Assembly: GCA_020633495.1 (NCBI GenBank)
Contig: JACKDR010000002.1
Span: 463,293-527,292 of the forward strand
DNA from: Kofleriaceae bacterium
GTDB taxonomy: Bacteria > Myxococcota_A > Polyangia > Haliangiales > Haliangiaceae
Direction: 5' to 3'
Length of the DNA stretch: 64,000 nt
Part shown: positions 9,189 through 19,678 of the stretch, piece by piece
How positions within the stretch are numbered: the first letter of the stretch is position 1
How the letters are laid out: every line of letters starts with the position of its first letter
Notes under the pieces: model-generated
Databases searched by the model: none
What the model was told of the DNA's origin: nothing
Seen by the model: only the letters and a program-made list of their open reading frames with translations
Position numbers and translations under genes: made by a program

Positions 9189-9216
9189 GGCCCGGCCCTT
9201 GCCATGGGGCCGGGCC
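9189..9216 (+). promoter_or_regulatory. 10-bp GC stem-loop directly before a GTG start
   Basis: The arms GGCCCGGCCC and GGGCCGGGCC pair perfectly around an 8-nt loop, and the right arm ends exactly at the GTG at 9217. If this is in the transcript it would mask the start region. Confidence 0.45.
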
Positions 9217-10818
9217 GTGCGTACTTCCCACCTGCTCGCTTCCTTGCCCCTGCTGCTGGCGCCCGTCGTCGTCGCCGGCTGCGCCGACCCCGACGGCGCG
9301 TCCGCGAACGACGACGAGCTGACCTCGGTCGAGGGCGTCGAGCACACGATCGACTTCGACGGCTTCGTCGACGTCACCCCGGGCGCCTCCGACGACGCGG
9401 TCAAGGCGGCGATCCACCGCGAGCTCAAGAGCTCGCTGGGCGCGCTGCGCGAGCGCGGCGTCGGCGTCGCCGACCGCGACGGCCAGCGCAACCTGGCCGC
9501 CGCCGAGCTGGCGCGCCAGACCCTCGACGTCGTCGACGGCGCCGGCGCGGTGGTCGGCGCGGTCGAGCGGATCCGCTTCCACTACCACGACGTCGCGCTG
9601 GTCGATCGCGACCGGCTGCCCGGCGGGCCGATCGATCTGACGCTGCTGTACGGCGACTACGTCGCCCGCGCCGGCGAGCTGATCGCGATCTGCTCCGACG
9701 ACCCCGGCGCCGAGGCCGACTCGCTCTGGTACCACTTCTCGCCGGGCCGGACCTCGTGCAAGAACGCGATCCGCGGCGAGCAGAGCGCGATCGACGCCGA
9801 CCAGGAGCACCTCGCGATCGCCGGCCAGATCAGCGTGCGCGACCGGGACCGCCGGTTCCTGGCGACCCGCGCGACCCTGACCCGCAGCGTCGCCGCGCCC
9901 GATCGCTACCCCGAGTACGATCAGCTGTGGGGCTTCGCCGGCGACCCCGCGCGCACCAAGCTGGTGGTCTACGCGTTCACCGGCGTCGACGCCGACGAGG
10001 CCGATCCGCACGACAACGGCCTGGTCGAGTTCCTGCGGCAGCAGCGGACCCTGCGCGGCAAGCTGCCCGGGCTGCAGGTCGTCGAGACCTCGCCGCAGGC
10101 GTGGCTGCTCGACTTCTGGATCGACGGCCAGAAGCTGACCGGCGTCACCTGGGACGACGTCGAGCGCTGGGTCATCGATGGCACCGGCTGGCCGGCGGCG
10201 GTCGGCAGCGACGCCGGCAAGCGCGCCGCGCTGCTCGGCCAGGTCGTCGCCAACTTCAGCGAGCGGTGGATCGTGTGGCAGCGCCCGGTGCTGGTCACCC
10301 GCGACGGCGCGACCCGCGCCATGACCCTCGAGATCCGCACGTTCTACGGCTGGGAGGACGGCAGCCCCGAGGCGCGGCTGCACGCCCGCTGGCGCTACCT
10401 CGAGGCGTTCTGGCACGCCGACGTCTTCAGCTACACCGGCCACAGCCACTTCGGTCACGGCCCGCTCGAGCCGTGGACCTACAGCGGCGACAACTTCCCG
10501 TCGCGCTACCAGGTCATGCTGGTGAACTCGTGCCTGTCGTTCAACTACTACGACGAGGACTTCCTGGCGATGCACCCGGGCGGCAGCGCCCAGCTCGACG
10601 TCGTCGTCAACGGCCTCGCCGCCTACTGGCGCGGCATGGGCCAGGCCTCGGGCTCGTACATCGCGTCGCTGGTCGACGGCGGCGACCACTCGTGGCGCGA
10701 CGTCCTGACCTCGATGCGCGTCGACCTGCCGTGGCAGGCCGCCTACGACCCGATGCGCGCCGTCAACGGCGAGCTCGACAACACGTACACGCCGACCGCG
10801 CCGATCGAGCTGCGGTAG
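9217..10818 (+). CDS. Lipoprotein with a possible clan CD (caspase/gingipain-like) His-Cys pair
   Basis: Start chosen at GTG 9217 (MRTSHLLASL), giving a clean signal peptide and lipobox (VVAGC); a TTG at 9199 is also open. The protein is 533 residues with no named family I can recognise. Near the C-terminus, two hydrophobic strands end in a His and a Cys: FSYTGHSHFG (His409) and QVMLVNSCLS (Cys439). This is the order and setting seen in clan CD peptidases, where a strand ends in H-G and the next in x-C, and the 30-residue gap is close to that of gingipains. The upstream ~400 residues are alpha/beta and acidic. A cell-surface protease or inactive relative is a hypothesis only. Confidence 0.75.
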   Translation: MRTSHLLASLPLLLAPVVVAGCADPDGASANDDELTSVEGVEHTIDFDGFVDVTPGASDDAVKAAIHRELKSSLGALRERGVGVADRDGQRNLAAAELARQTLDVVDGAGAVVGAVERIRFHYHDVALVDRDRLPGGPIDLTLLYGDYVARAGELIAICSDDPGAEADSLWYHFSPGRTSCKNAIRGEQSAIDADQEHLAIAGQISVRDRDRRFLATRATLTRSVAAPDRYPEYDQLWGFAGDPARTKLVVYAFTGVDADEADPHDNGLVEFLRQQRTLRGKLPGLQVVETSPQAWLLDFWIDGQKLTGVTWDDVERWVIDGTGWPAAVGSDAGKRAALLGQVVANFSERWIVWQRPVLVTRDGATRAMTLEIRTFYGWEDGSPEARLHARWRYLEAFWHADVFSYTGHSHFGHGPLEPWTYSGDNFPSRYQVMLVNSCLSFNYYDEDFLAMHPGGSAQLDVVVNGLAAYWRGMGQASGSYIASLVDGGDHSWRDVLTSMRVDLPWQAAYDPMRAVNGELDNTYTPTAPIELR

Positions 10819-10845
10819 GACGTTCGGGCGCGCCGTGCGGCGCCG

Positions 10846-11256
10846 CTACGCGTCGGCGTTCGCGCCGCCGTCGCCGCCGCCGTCGCCGCCCTCGGCGGCC
10901 TGCTGCTCGGCGATCTGGCGGCGGACGTCGTCCATGTCGAGGTCGCGGACCTGGGCGATCAGCTTCTCCAGCACCGGCGCGGGCAGGGCGCCGGCCTGGC
11001 GGAAGATCATGATGCCGTCGCGGAAGACCATCAGCGTCGGGATCGACGAGATCTGCAGCGCGCCCGCGAGCTCGCCCTGGGCCTCGGTGTCGATCTTGCC
11101 GAACGTGATGTCCTGGTGGGTCTCGGCGGCGGTCTCGAAGACCGGACCGAACATGCGACACGGGCCGCACCACTCGGCCCAGAAGTCGAGCAGGACGATC
11201 CCCGGCTGGGTGACGGTCTGCTCGAAGTTGGTGGTGGTGATCTCCTTGGCGAACAT
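10846..11256 (-). CDS. trxA: Thioredoxin
   Basis: The start is the ATG at 11256 with GGAGG upstream. The 136-residue cytoplasmic protein carries the WCGPC redox site (Cys30, Cys33), the cis-Pro segment SIPTLMVFRDG and the usual fold for about 105 residues. It then has a C-terminal extension (DLDMDDVRRQIAEQQ) and a Gly/Asp-rich tail beyond the normal ~108 residues. It reduces protein disulfides with electrons from thioredoxin reductase, which is not in the window. It is convergent with the lipoprotein gene at 9217-10818. Confidence 0.93.
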   Translation of the reverse strand: MFAKEITTTNFEQTVTQPGIVLLDFWAEWCGPCRMFGPVFETAAETHQDITFGKIDTEAQGELAGALQISSIPTLMVFRDGIMIFRQAGALPAPVLEKLIAQVRDLDMDDVRRQIAEQQAAEGGDGGGDGGANADA

Positions 11257-11321
11257 CGATACCTCCGTGGAGCCACACCATACACCGCGTCCCGCGGGCC
11301 GCACGCTATGCTCGACGCGCG

Positions 11322-12164
11322 ATGCCCCTCGACGCCTGGCTGGCCGAGCTCGACCACCGCAACCGTGACAACGTCGCGCGCACGGCGAGCTACCTGGAGC
11401 TGTACGCGTGGAGCCGCGACGCCGGCTGCGAACTTCCCTGGGTCTTCATGGCCCACCTGGTGTCGCGCAACGCCGGCTACCTGATGACCGACCTGGCGCG
11501 GACCCTGGGCCGGGCCGATCTCGACGCCGGGCTCGGTGACGCCATGCGCAACCTGTTCCTGCTGCTCGAGCGGGCCAACTGGTTGATCTTCTGGGACGCC
11601 TGGCACCACACGCTGCTGCACCTCGCCGGGCGCACCGACCAGCTGGCGGCGCCGCGGACCCCGGTCTTCATGATCGACGCGTGGCGCCGCTTCGAGGCCG
11701 ACGCCGCGGCCGCCGGTGGCGCGGTCGACGCCGCGCTCGAGCGGCGGCTGGTGGTCGAGCTGGTTCACAACGAGCAGCACCTGATCGAGCACCGCGTGGT
11801 CCACCACCCGCACCTGGCGCCGGGGCGCCGCCTGCTCGACATGGTCGAGCTGTCGGGCCGCGAGAAGCCGCTGCACTTCCCGCCGGTCACCGCCGCGCCG
11901 CTGCCCGAGATCCGGGTCGGCGGCTTCGCGCAGCTGCCGCGCCGGCTCGCCGCCGGCGCCCGGATCTTCGACGAGGTGCTCGCGGACCGCGGCCGGCGCG
12001 ACGCGCTGTTCGCGTGGGCGACGGCGCACCCGCACACCGGGTCGCGCGCGGTGTACGGCGGCAAGCCGGGGCCGACCCTGCGCGAGGCGTGGCCGGTCGA
12101 CGCGGTCGCCGCGATGTGGGACGGCCTGCACGTGCCGCCGGCGCCGGATCCGAGCTATCCGTAG
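11322..12164 (+). CDS. DUF2515-like protein
   Basis: The start is the ATG at 11322, with TATGCT 9 nt upstream and no Shine-Dalgarno. The 280-residue protein contains NVARTASYLELYAWS, FMAHLVSRNAGYLMTDLA and LLERANWLIFWDAWHH. As I recall, these match the core motifs of DUF2515 (Bacillus YppC type): R-T-x-A-Y, H-x-VSRNxG, and E-x-x-NWLIF-x-DA. It has no signal peptide and is rich in His and Trp. Function is unknown for the family. It stands alone, divergent from trxA. Confidence 0.7.
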   Translation: MPLDAWLAELDHRNRDNVARTASYLELYAWSRDAGCELPWVFMAHLVSRNAGYLMTDLARTLGRADLDAGLGDAMRNLFLLLERANWLIFWDAWHHTLLHLAGRTDQLAAPRTPVFMIDAWRRFEADAAAAGGAVDAALERRLVVELVHNEQHLIEHRVVHHPHLAPGRRLLDMVELSGREKPLHFPPVTAAPLPEIRVGGFAQLPRRLAAGARIFDEVLADRGRRDALFAWATAHPHTGSRAVYGGKPGPTLREAWPVDAVAAMWDGLHVPPAPDPSYP

Positions 12165-12214
12165 GGCGCCGGCGCGGGCGCGCGGCCGGGGCCGCGACGA
12201 TCGACCGCGGGTCG

Positions 12215-12784
12215 CTACGGCGCGATCAGTCGCTCGATCACCGCCTCGGTGTCGGCGTCGAGCTTCTGGCTGCGATGCACGACCGCGCCGTCGTGATCGA
12301 CCACCATCAGGTGCGGCAGGTCGCTGACCGCCATCGCGTCGGCGAACGTGAACTCGGGGTCGGCGAACGTCGGGTACGCGATCCCCTCGCGGGTCGCGAA
12401 CGTGCGCGCGACGTCGAGCTCGTCGCCGACGTCGACGCCGACGACCACGGCGCGGTCGCCGAGGCGCGCCGCCAGCGCCTCGAGCCCGGCGATCTGCTTG
12501 CGGCAGCCGTCGCACCACGTCGCGTACATGTCGATCAGCATGGGCCGGCCGCTCGCGACCTCGTGCAGCGACCGCGGCGCGCCGCCGCCCAGCGGCGCCA
12601 GCGAGGTCTCGACCAGGCGCGGCGCCGGCGTCGACGGTCGCGCCGCCGGGGTCGTGCAGGCGGCGACGGTGGCGGCGGCGGCGAGCGCGAGGCCCGTGGC
12701 GAGGAGGCGGGCCGGGAGGCACGCCAGGAGACGCGCCGGGAGACGCGCCAGGAGACGCGCCAGGAGACGACGGACGATCGACAC
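12215..12784 (-). CDS. TlpA-like thioredoxin-fold lipoprotein
   Basis: The start is the GTG at 12784, 2 nt after the stop of the DUF3570 gene. The 189-residue protein has an unusually long basic/hydrophobic leader built from ARLL/ARLP repeats, a lipobox (VAAC), and a thioredoxin fold with the redox pair WCDGC and cis-Pro DLPHLMVV. It should be a periplasmic or envelope-anchored disulfide reductase/oxidase. Position after DUF4266 and DUF3570 matches a layout I recall from other proteobacteria, so it probably services Cys residues of the DUF4266 product. Confidence 0.82.
   Translation of the reverse strand: MSIVRRLLARLLARLPARLLACLPARLLATGLALAAAATVAACTTPAARPSTPAPRLVETSLAPLGGGAPRSLHEVASGRPMLIDMYATWCDGCRKQIAGLEALAARLGDRAVVVGVDVGDELDVARTFATREGIAYPTFADPEFTFADAMAVSDLPHLMVVDHDGAVVHRSQKLDADTEAVIERLIAP
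12700..12770 (-). repeat. 12-bp tandem repeat inside a signal-peptide region
   Basis: About five near-identical 12-bp units (core gccaggagacgc) encode ARLL/ARLP in the leader of the TlpA-like lipoprotein. Because the unit is a multiple of three, copy-number change lengthens or shortens the leader without a frameshift. Confidence 0.7.
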
Positions 12785-12786
12785 GG

Positions 12787-13935
12787 TCAGAACTTGTACC
12801 CCAGACTGAGGGCTCCCCAGGTGATCGAAAGATCGTTGCTGCGCCGGTAGTGGCCCAGGACCACGTCCAGGTTGGCGCGGCCCAGGACCGCGAACGGGGC
12901 CCGGTCGGCCAGCAGCGCCAGCTTGGCGGTGACCTCGTGGGCGGTGAACGGGGCCAGGTCGCTGTCGCTGGTGCGGTAGCCGGTGGGCGCGTCGGGGAAG
13001 ACGTCCATGTAGAACGACGCGCCGTCCTGGTGGTGGACGCGGTAGCCCAGGCGCGCGTACAGCCACGGCGTCACGTACTGGTAGCCGAACAGCTGGACGG
13101 TGTGGGCGTCGAGATCGAAGTCGTCGTGGTAGATGCGGTACGACGCCTTGACCGTGGTGTGGCTGCGCGGCAGGTGCTGCGACACCCGCACGGTCGCGGC
13201 CTGGCGCAGGCGGGTGCCGGGGAACTTCTCGCGCGCGACGCCGCCGCCGACCATCGGCACCGCGTTCCACGTGGTCTCGAGCAGGCCGGCCTGGAAGGTC
13301 GCGCCGTAGGCGGCGTCGAGGATCGTCGTCGGCGACAGCACCTGGCTGACCGAGAGGTTGCCGTTGTAGGCGTGGCGCTGCTTCAGGCCCGGGCGATCGC
13401 CGTACGGCCCGTACGAGTCGAACCAGTCCATCGAGATGACGCCGTTGACGGTCAGCGTGAAGTTGTCGTCGGCGAGCTTGCGGACGTAGCCGGCGCCCCA
13501 GAACCACGACCGCAGCGGCTCCTCGGCGTGGAAGCCCCAGCGGCCCTGGACCTCGCCGTGGTGATCGTGGGCCCAGCGGTGGGTGACGTCGAGCGCCACC
13601 GACTCGTTCATGCGTGACGCCGAGGTCGTGGCGTCGATGGCGTCGGGCGACGCCGCCGAGACGATGTCGACCTCGACCGCCGCCTCGTGGACCAGCGTCG
13701 GGGTCTGGCGCAGCCGCGCCCACAAGAGCGGCTCGACGATGATCGCCTGCTGGCTGCCGGGCTCGCCGTCGGCGCCGTCCTGCGACTGGTAGCCGTGGCC
13801 GCCCTGGCCGAACAGCACGGTGCGCCACTCGAACGCCTCCAGCGCCTGGGCCGCGGCGGGCGCTGGCGCGGCCGCGACGGCGACGAGCGCGACCACCGCG
13901 GAGACCGCGACGACCGCGGGCCTCAGTTGCCGCAC
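12787..13935 (-). CDS. DUF3570 outer-membrane beta-barrel protein
   Basis: The start is the GTG at 13935, overlapping the end of the DUF4266 gene by 13 nt (VRQLRPAVVAVSAVV...AQA signal peptide). The mature part consists of alternating amphipathic strands with many Tyr/Trp/His residues and ends in an aromatic beta-signal (WGALSLGYKF), as expected for outer-membrane insertion. The 382-residue length fits DUF3570. It is translationally coupled to DUF4266 and followed by the TlpA-like gene, the known neighbour set of this family. Transport or anchoring at the outer membrane is likely; the cargo is unknown. Confidence 0.82.
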   Translation of the reverse strand: MRQLRPAVVAVSAVVALVAVAAAPAPAAAQALEAFEWRTVLFGQGGHGYQSQDGADGEPGSQQAIIVEPLLWARLRQTPTLVHEAAVEVDIVSAASPDAIDATTSASRMNESVALDVTHRWAHDHHGEVQGRWGFHAEEPLRSWFWGAGYVRKLADDNFTLTVNGVISMDWFDSYGPYGDRPGLKQRHAYNGNLSVSQVLSPTTILDAAYGATFQAGLLETTWNAVPMVGGGVAREKFPGTRLRQAATVRVSQHLPRSHTTVKASYRIYHDDFDLDAHTVQLFGYQYVTPWLYARLGYRVHHQDGASFYMDVFPDAPTGYRTSDSDLAPFTAHEVTAKLALLADRAPFAVLGRANLDVVLGHYRRSNDLSITWGALSLGYKF

Positions 13936-14201
13936 GCGCAGCCGCCTCCGGCCGGCTCGCCGTCGCCACCGCCGGCGCCCTCGCGGGCGGTGTGGAGCTT
14001 GCGGCGCGCCCGATCCTCGGTGGGCGACTCGCTGGCCCGCATCGTCGGATCGTTGAGGTAGCCCTGTCGGTTCTTGGGCACGATGCGGCACGCGGTCAGC
14101 GCCGACGCGCCGAGCAGGCCGATCACGACGAGGAGCGCCCGGGTGGCCGCGCGTGGCGCGGTCGGACCTCGGGATGGACGAGCAACAGCAGGGGCGCGCA
14201 C
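13923..14201 (-). CDS. DUF4266 small lipoprotein with Gly-Cys-rich C-terminus
   Basis: Ninety-two residues from a GTG at 14201. The leader ends in a lipobox (ALTAC), then comes the YLNDPTM motif and the C-terminal AREGAGGGDGEPAGGG-CACGN, close to the GGGCGCN ending I recall for DUF4266. The two C-terminal Cys residues may be substrates of the TlpA-like protein or a metal/cofactor site. The gene lies 13 nt after the PEGA kinase stop and overlaps the DUF3570 gene, so all four form one transcription run. The role is unproven. Confidence 0.8.
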   Translation of the reverse strand: MRAPAVARPSRGPTAPRAATRALLVVIGLLGASALTACRIVPKNRQGYLNDPTMRASESPTEDRARRKLHTAREGAGGGDGEPAGGGCACGN

Positions 14202-14214
14202 CGCGCCCAGTCTA

Positions 14215-16602
<2,388 letters not shown>

Positions 16603-17107
16603 CGCGCACCACAGTTCGACCGGCGCGCCGCGCGAGTCAAGAATCGTCTCGGAAGAAAATGACCGTTCGGTCACGCGAGATCGCGCCGGGTGCGCATGGG
16701 TGTTTGCACCCACTCCAGAAGATGTGCTCACCGTGACCATGGCGTCCGATCGGTCGGACCATCGCGATCCCGTCGCCACGCACTGGTTGACCGGTCAGGT
16801 CTGGCCCCGCCCGCCCACGGCGTCCGGCTTCCGGACGCGGCCCCGCGCCCGGCCCCCGCGCCCGGCCTCCCCCACCCGTCCCCTCCGTCCGGTGTCCGGA
16901 CGCGCCGCCACGATCGGGTGTCAGACACCCGTACATGACGCCGGCGCTCGACGCGCGCCCGGGCACTTGCACGCCCAGGCGATCGGCGCGCGCGTCCGGA
17001 TCCCGGACGCATGGGCCGCGCCCGGGCGTCAGCCGCCCGGGCGCCCGGGCGCGTCATCTGTCCGGATACCGGACGCGGACGGGTGTCAGCCACCCGTCCG
17101 CGTGCGG
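16603..17107. repeat. Gene-free stretch with an array of two palindrome types
   Basis: No credible gene is present. Type A is GTCCGG-N3-CCGGAC at 16822-16836, 16887-16901, 16994-17008 and 17060-17074, with a relative at 16744-16759 (GTCCGA-TCGG-TCGGAC). Type B shares a TCAG centre: CGGGTGT-CAG-ACACCCG (16915-16931), CCCGGGCG-TCAGC-CGCCCGGG (17021-17041) and CGGACGGGTG-TCAGC-CACCCGTCCG (17076-17100). The last three type A copies are each followed by a type B copy within 1-13 nt, so the unit appears to be A-B, repeated three times. The arms of type B differ but stay complementary. Confidence 0.7.
17076..17100 (-). terminator. 10-bp hairpin just after the coiled-coil gene
   Basis: Perfect stem CGGACGGGTG / CACCCGTCCG with loop TCAGC, beginning 8 nt past the TGA at 17108-17110. 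There is no T-run, so it could equally be part of the palindrome array and not an intrinsic terminator. Confidence 0.45.
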
Positions 17108-18680
17108 TCAGTTGGTGGCGGCGCGGGCGTGGGGGACGCGGGGCAGGGTCGGCGGCACCGCGGGGAGGCGGCTGAGCGCGTCGGCGGGCTTGACGACGTC
17201 GGGCTCGTCGGTGGCGACCGGCGGCGAGTCGGTGCCGCGCGCGACCGGGCGCGGCGCGGCGGCCCGCGGCGGGCGCGCGCAGGCAGGCGGGGCAGGGCGC
17301 CGGCGGCGGCACCAGGGGCCCGGGCCGCGGCTCGGGGCGGGCGTCGCCGCGCAGCTCCTTGCGCGGCTCGGTGCGCGGCTCGGGGGTCTCGACCGTCGCC
17401 GCCTCGACGACGCGCGGCGGCTCGGGCAGCCGCGGCGGCTCGGGCCGGGTCGCCATCTCGTCGGGCGGCACCGACTCGATGATCTTCACGACCGCCTCCG
17501 GCGACACGTCCTCGGTGCTCTGCCGGCCCAGGCCGAGGTCCTCGAACACCTTGCGGTAGACGGTCGGCAGCGTCACGAACCGACGCTCGACCGCGTCGCG
17601 CGGCACGAACAGCTCCTCGCGCCGCCCGTCGCCGATGTCGCGCTTGATCGCGAGCTCGCCGGTGACCCGGCTGCGGGCCCGGATCTGCCGGATCAGCGGG
17701 CCCAGCACGCCCATCAGGCCGCGCCCCGCCACCGCCGGATCGGTCAGCGCCTCGAGCTCGGCGTCGCCCACCATCAGCTCGCGCAGGCGCCGCCGCTGAT
17801 CGCGCGCCTCGTCGAGCGCGTCGTCGACGGCCTCGCCCAGCCGCCGGAACGGCTCGGCGTCGGGGCCGTCCAGCGTCAGCTCGTGGCCGATCGCGCGGCC
17901 GCCCGGCGCCACCGGCGTCACCGTGACGCCGCTGCGCTCGGGATCGTCGAGCACGATCCGCCACCCCGCCGACGCCTTGGTCGCGCTGGCGCGGACCACC
18001 AGGACGTGGCGCTCCGGGCCGCGCTCGACCGAGACCAGGCCGCACCGATCGAGCGCGATCCGCCCCGGCTTGTAGCCGCCGAACAGCTTCTTGCGCGGCA
18101 CCGTCGCGGTCAGCCCCGGCACCAGCGCGCCGACGCGCACCACCGCACGCCACGGCCCCTGCAGCTCGAGATCGAACGTCGCGCGGAATCGCCCCGCCAG
18201 CGCGGTCGCCTCGCCGGTCGCGACCGGGCCTTCGGCCTGCCAGGCGTGGCGCCACGCGGTGTCGGGGAGCTGGTGGCCCTCGAAGAACGCGGCCATCGCG
18301 TTGCGGGTCCGCTCGATCGCGCGCGCGGTCCTCGGCTCGCCGGCCAGCATCTGCAGCCGCTGCTCGACCTGCGCGCGCACCGCCGCGATCGCCTGGCGCG
18401 ACATCGCCAGCGCGCGGTGCGCCGCCTGCTGCGCCAGCGTCGCGTTGCGATCCGCGGACGGGCGGTGCGGGAACACCGCCGCCTCGATCGCCTTCTCCAT
18501 GACGCCGAACCGGCGCAGCTCCTCCTCGGCCTCGTGACGGGCCTCGCGGGCCTTGTCGCGACGATCGTCGATCTCGGCCGCCGCCGAGAACGCCCCGACC
18601 GCGGCGTCGACCGCCGCGACCAGGGTGTCGATGAAGTTCTCCTCGAAAGGAAAGGGAGTTCCGTCGCCGTACCGGTACAT
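17108..18680 (-). CDS. Coiled-coil hypothetical protein with C-terminal CPAC motif, one frameshift
   Basis: The start is the ATG at 18680 (MYRYGDGTPFPFEENFIDTL). The first ~150 residues are helical and charged (a coiled coil is likely: AREARHEAEEELRRFGVMEKAIEAAV). A mixed alpha/beta middle and a Pro/Glu-rich tail follow. At a (GC)n run near 17271-17285 the original frame turns into Arg-rich nonsense running to 16728. The frame next to it continues sensibly (RPPRAAAPRPVARGTDS ... LPRVPHARAATN) to a TGA at 17108. Restoring one GC pair gives about 524 residues. No signal peptide; the family is not recognised. Confidence 0.65.
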
Positions 18681-19050
18681 GAGCGCACCTCTCGTCCGGA
18701 GGGTCAGCAACGGTCGTGCCAGTGATCCGCCGGGCGATCTCACCGAAACCAGGGTGCGCTCCCGGCGATCCGGGGGGCATCGCCCCACCTGCTGGTGGAT
18801 CCGTGCCGCGAACCGGGCGGCGCCGCCGGCTCGAAGCGCGGTCGTCGGACCACGGGCGCGCTCGCACCGCCTGCTCCCGCGCTGCCGGGCCGATCCACGT
18901 TGCGATCACCGCGCTCGTTGCGGTTCGCAACGACGCAGCATCCCAGGTCCCCTGCGATTCCAGCAGGTTCCAGGCGCGTCTCCTGGCACATAGCTTGAAA
19001 CGAACGGGAATCGGCGCTTGGCCGCGCCTCGCGCCACGAGGTCAAGCTCC
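18681..19050. other. Divergent intergenic region with CGTTGCG palindromes
   Basis: I see no gene here. It separates the minus-strand coiled-coil gene from the plus-strand gene at 19051. The notable content is a half-site GTTGCGATC at 18899-18907 and a perfect palindrome TCGTTGCG-GTT-CGCAACGA at 18915-18933 with 8-bp arms. The latter matches the sites at 7373-7422 and 9120-9136. Confidence 0.5.
18915..18933. promoter_or_regulatory. Perfect palindrome TCGTTGCG-GTT-CGCAACGA
   Basis: Eight-base arms around a 3-nt centre, in a divergent promoter gap. This is the best copy of a site shared with two other intergenic regions in the window and is a candidate operator. Confidence 0.5.
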
Positions 19051-19548
19051 ATGCGCAATCCCGCAGCGTTCGCCATCCCTGCTCGTCCCGTCGACGAGCT
19101 CCGCCCCCGCCCCGCCGTCGCCCGAGCGCGACGACGCCTCGAGGAGGTGAGCGACATCGTCGCCGCCGCGAGCATCGCCCTGCGCGACGCCGCCCGGCAC
19201 GATGGCCTCGCCCTCGAGGACGTCGCCCGCTTCTGCGCCGAGGTCGGCGGCGTCGATCCTCGCCTCGAGCAGGCGGCCCTCCGCCACGCCGTGTGCCTGT
19301 GCGACGTCGACGCGCTGATCACCGATCTGATCGCGTCGCTCCGCGCCAGGCTCATCGCGGCGGGCCCGCTGTTGCCGACGCTGGTCGCGCGCGGCGGCGT
19401 GCCGCGCGTCCTGGCGTCGCTCGGCGTCGAGGACGTCGAGCCAGTGGCCGGGGCGCTGACCCGCCCGGTACCGCCGCGCATCGCGCGCTTCTACTGGCAG
19501 CGGCTCCGCGCTTACCTGGCGTGGTCCGCGGCCTGCGCCTGGTCGTAG
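19051..19548 (+). CDS. Hypothetical protein, 165 aa, helical
   Basis: The start is the ATG at 19051 (MRNPAAFAIPARPVDEL); a weak GAGG lies 8 nt upstream. The product is Ala/Arg/Leu-rich and predicted mostly helical (RRRLEEVSDIVAAASIALRD; DALITDLIASLRARLIAAG). It has three Cys residues before residue 100 and no signal peptide or membrane segment. I do not recognise it. The in-frame codon pattern (strong G/C third position) supports real coding. Confidence 0.6.
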   Translation: MRNPAAFAIPARPVDELRPRPAVARARRRLEEVSDIVAAASIALRDAARHDGLALEDVARFCAEVGGVDPRLEQAALRHAVCLCDVDALITDLIASLRARLIAAGPLLPTLVARGGVPRVLASLGVEDVEPVAGALTRPVPPRIARFYWQRLRAYLAWSAACAWS

Positions 19549-19565
19549 CCGCGACGCCGGCGACG

Positions 19566-19620
19566 CCGCGGCGCGATCACGTCACGCCGCGGTTCGCCGC
19601 GCGATCACGTCACGCGGCGG
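19566..19620. terminator. Hairpin and 22-bp direct repeat between convergent genes
   Basis: A 22-nt unit, core GCGATCACGTCACGC, occurs at 19571-19592 and 19599-19620 with one difference. The first copy lies in an 8-bp inverted repeat (CCGCGGCG ... CGCCGCGG, 19566-19592). It sits between the convergent genes ending at 19548 and 19679, so a bidirectional terminator is plausible. Confidence 0.4.
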
Positions 19621-19678
19621 GCGCGGCCGACCCGTCGCGCCCGCGCGCGGTCGACGACGACGCGTCCGTCGGCGCGAC

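Noticed and set aside
9199..9216. TTG at 9199 as the start of the His-Cys lipoprotein
   Set aside because: It would place Pro/Trp/Gly before the signal peptide and start inside the stem-loop; the GTG at 9217 gives a normal leader. Not excluded without data.
16603..16674. Extra N-terminal residues of the PEGA kinase (GTG at 16674)
   Set aside because: Codon third positions are not GC-rich there and the sequence is not kinase-like; kinases of this type usually begin with the G-x-x-L-G-K-Y segment.
16728..17285. Arg-rich C-terminal extension of the coiled-coil protein
   Set aside because: It runs through the palindrome array with non-coding composition; the neighbouring frame gives a plausible C-terminus ending near the array's hairpin.
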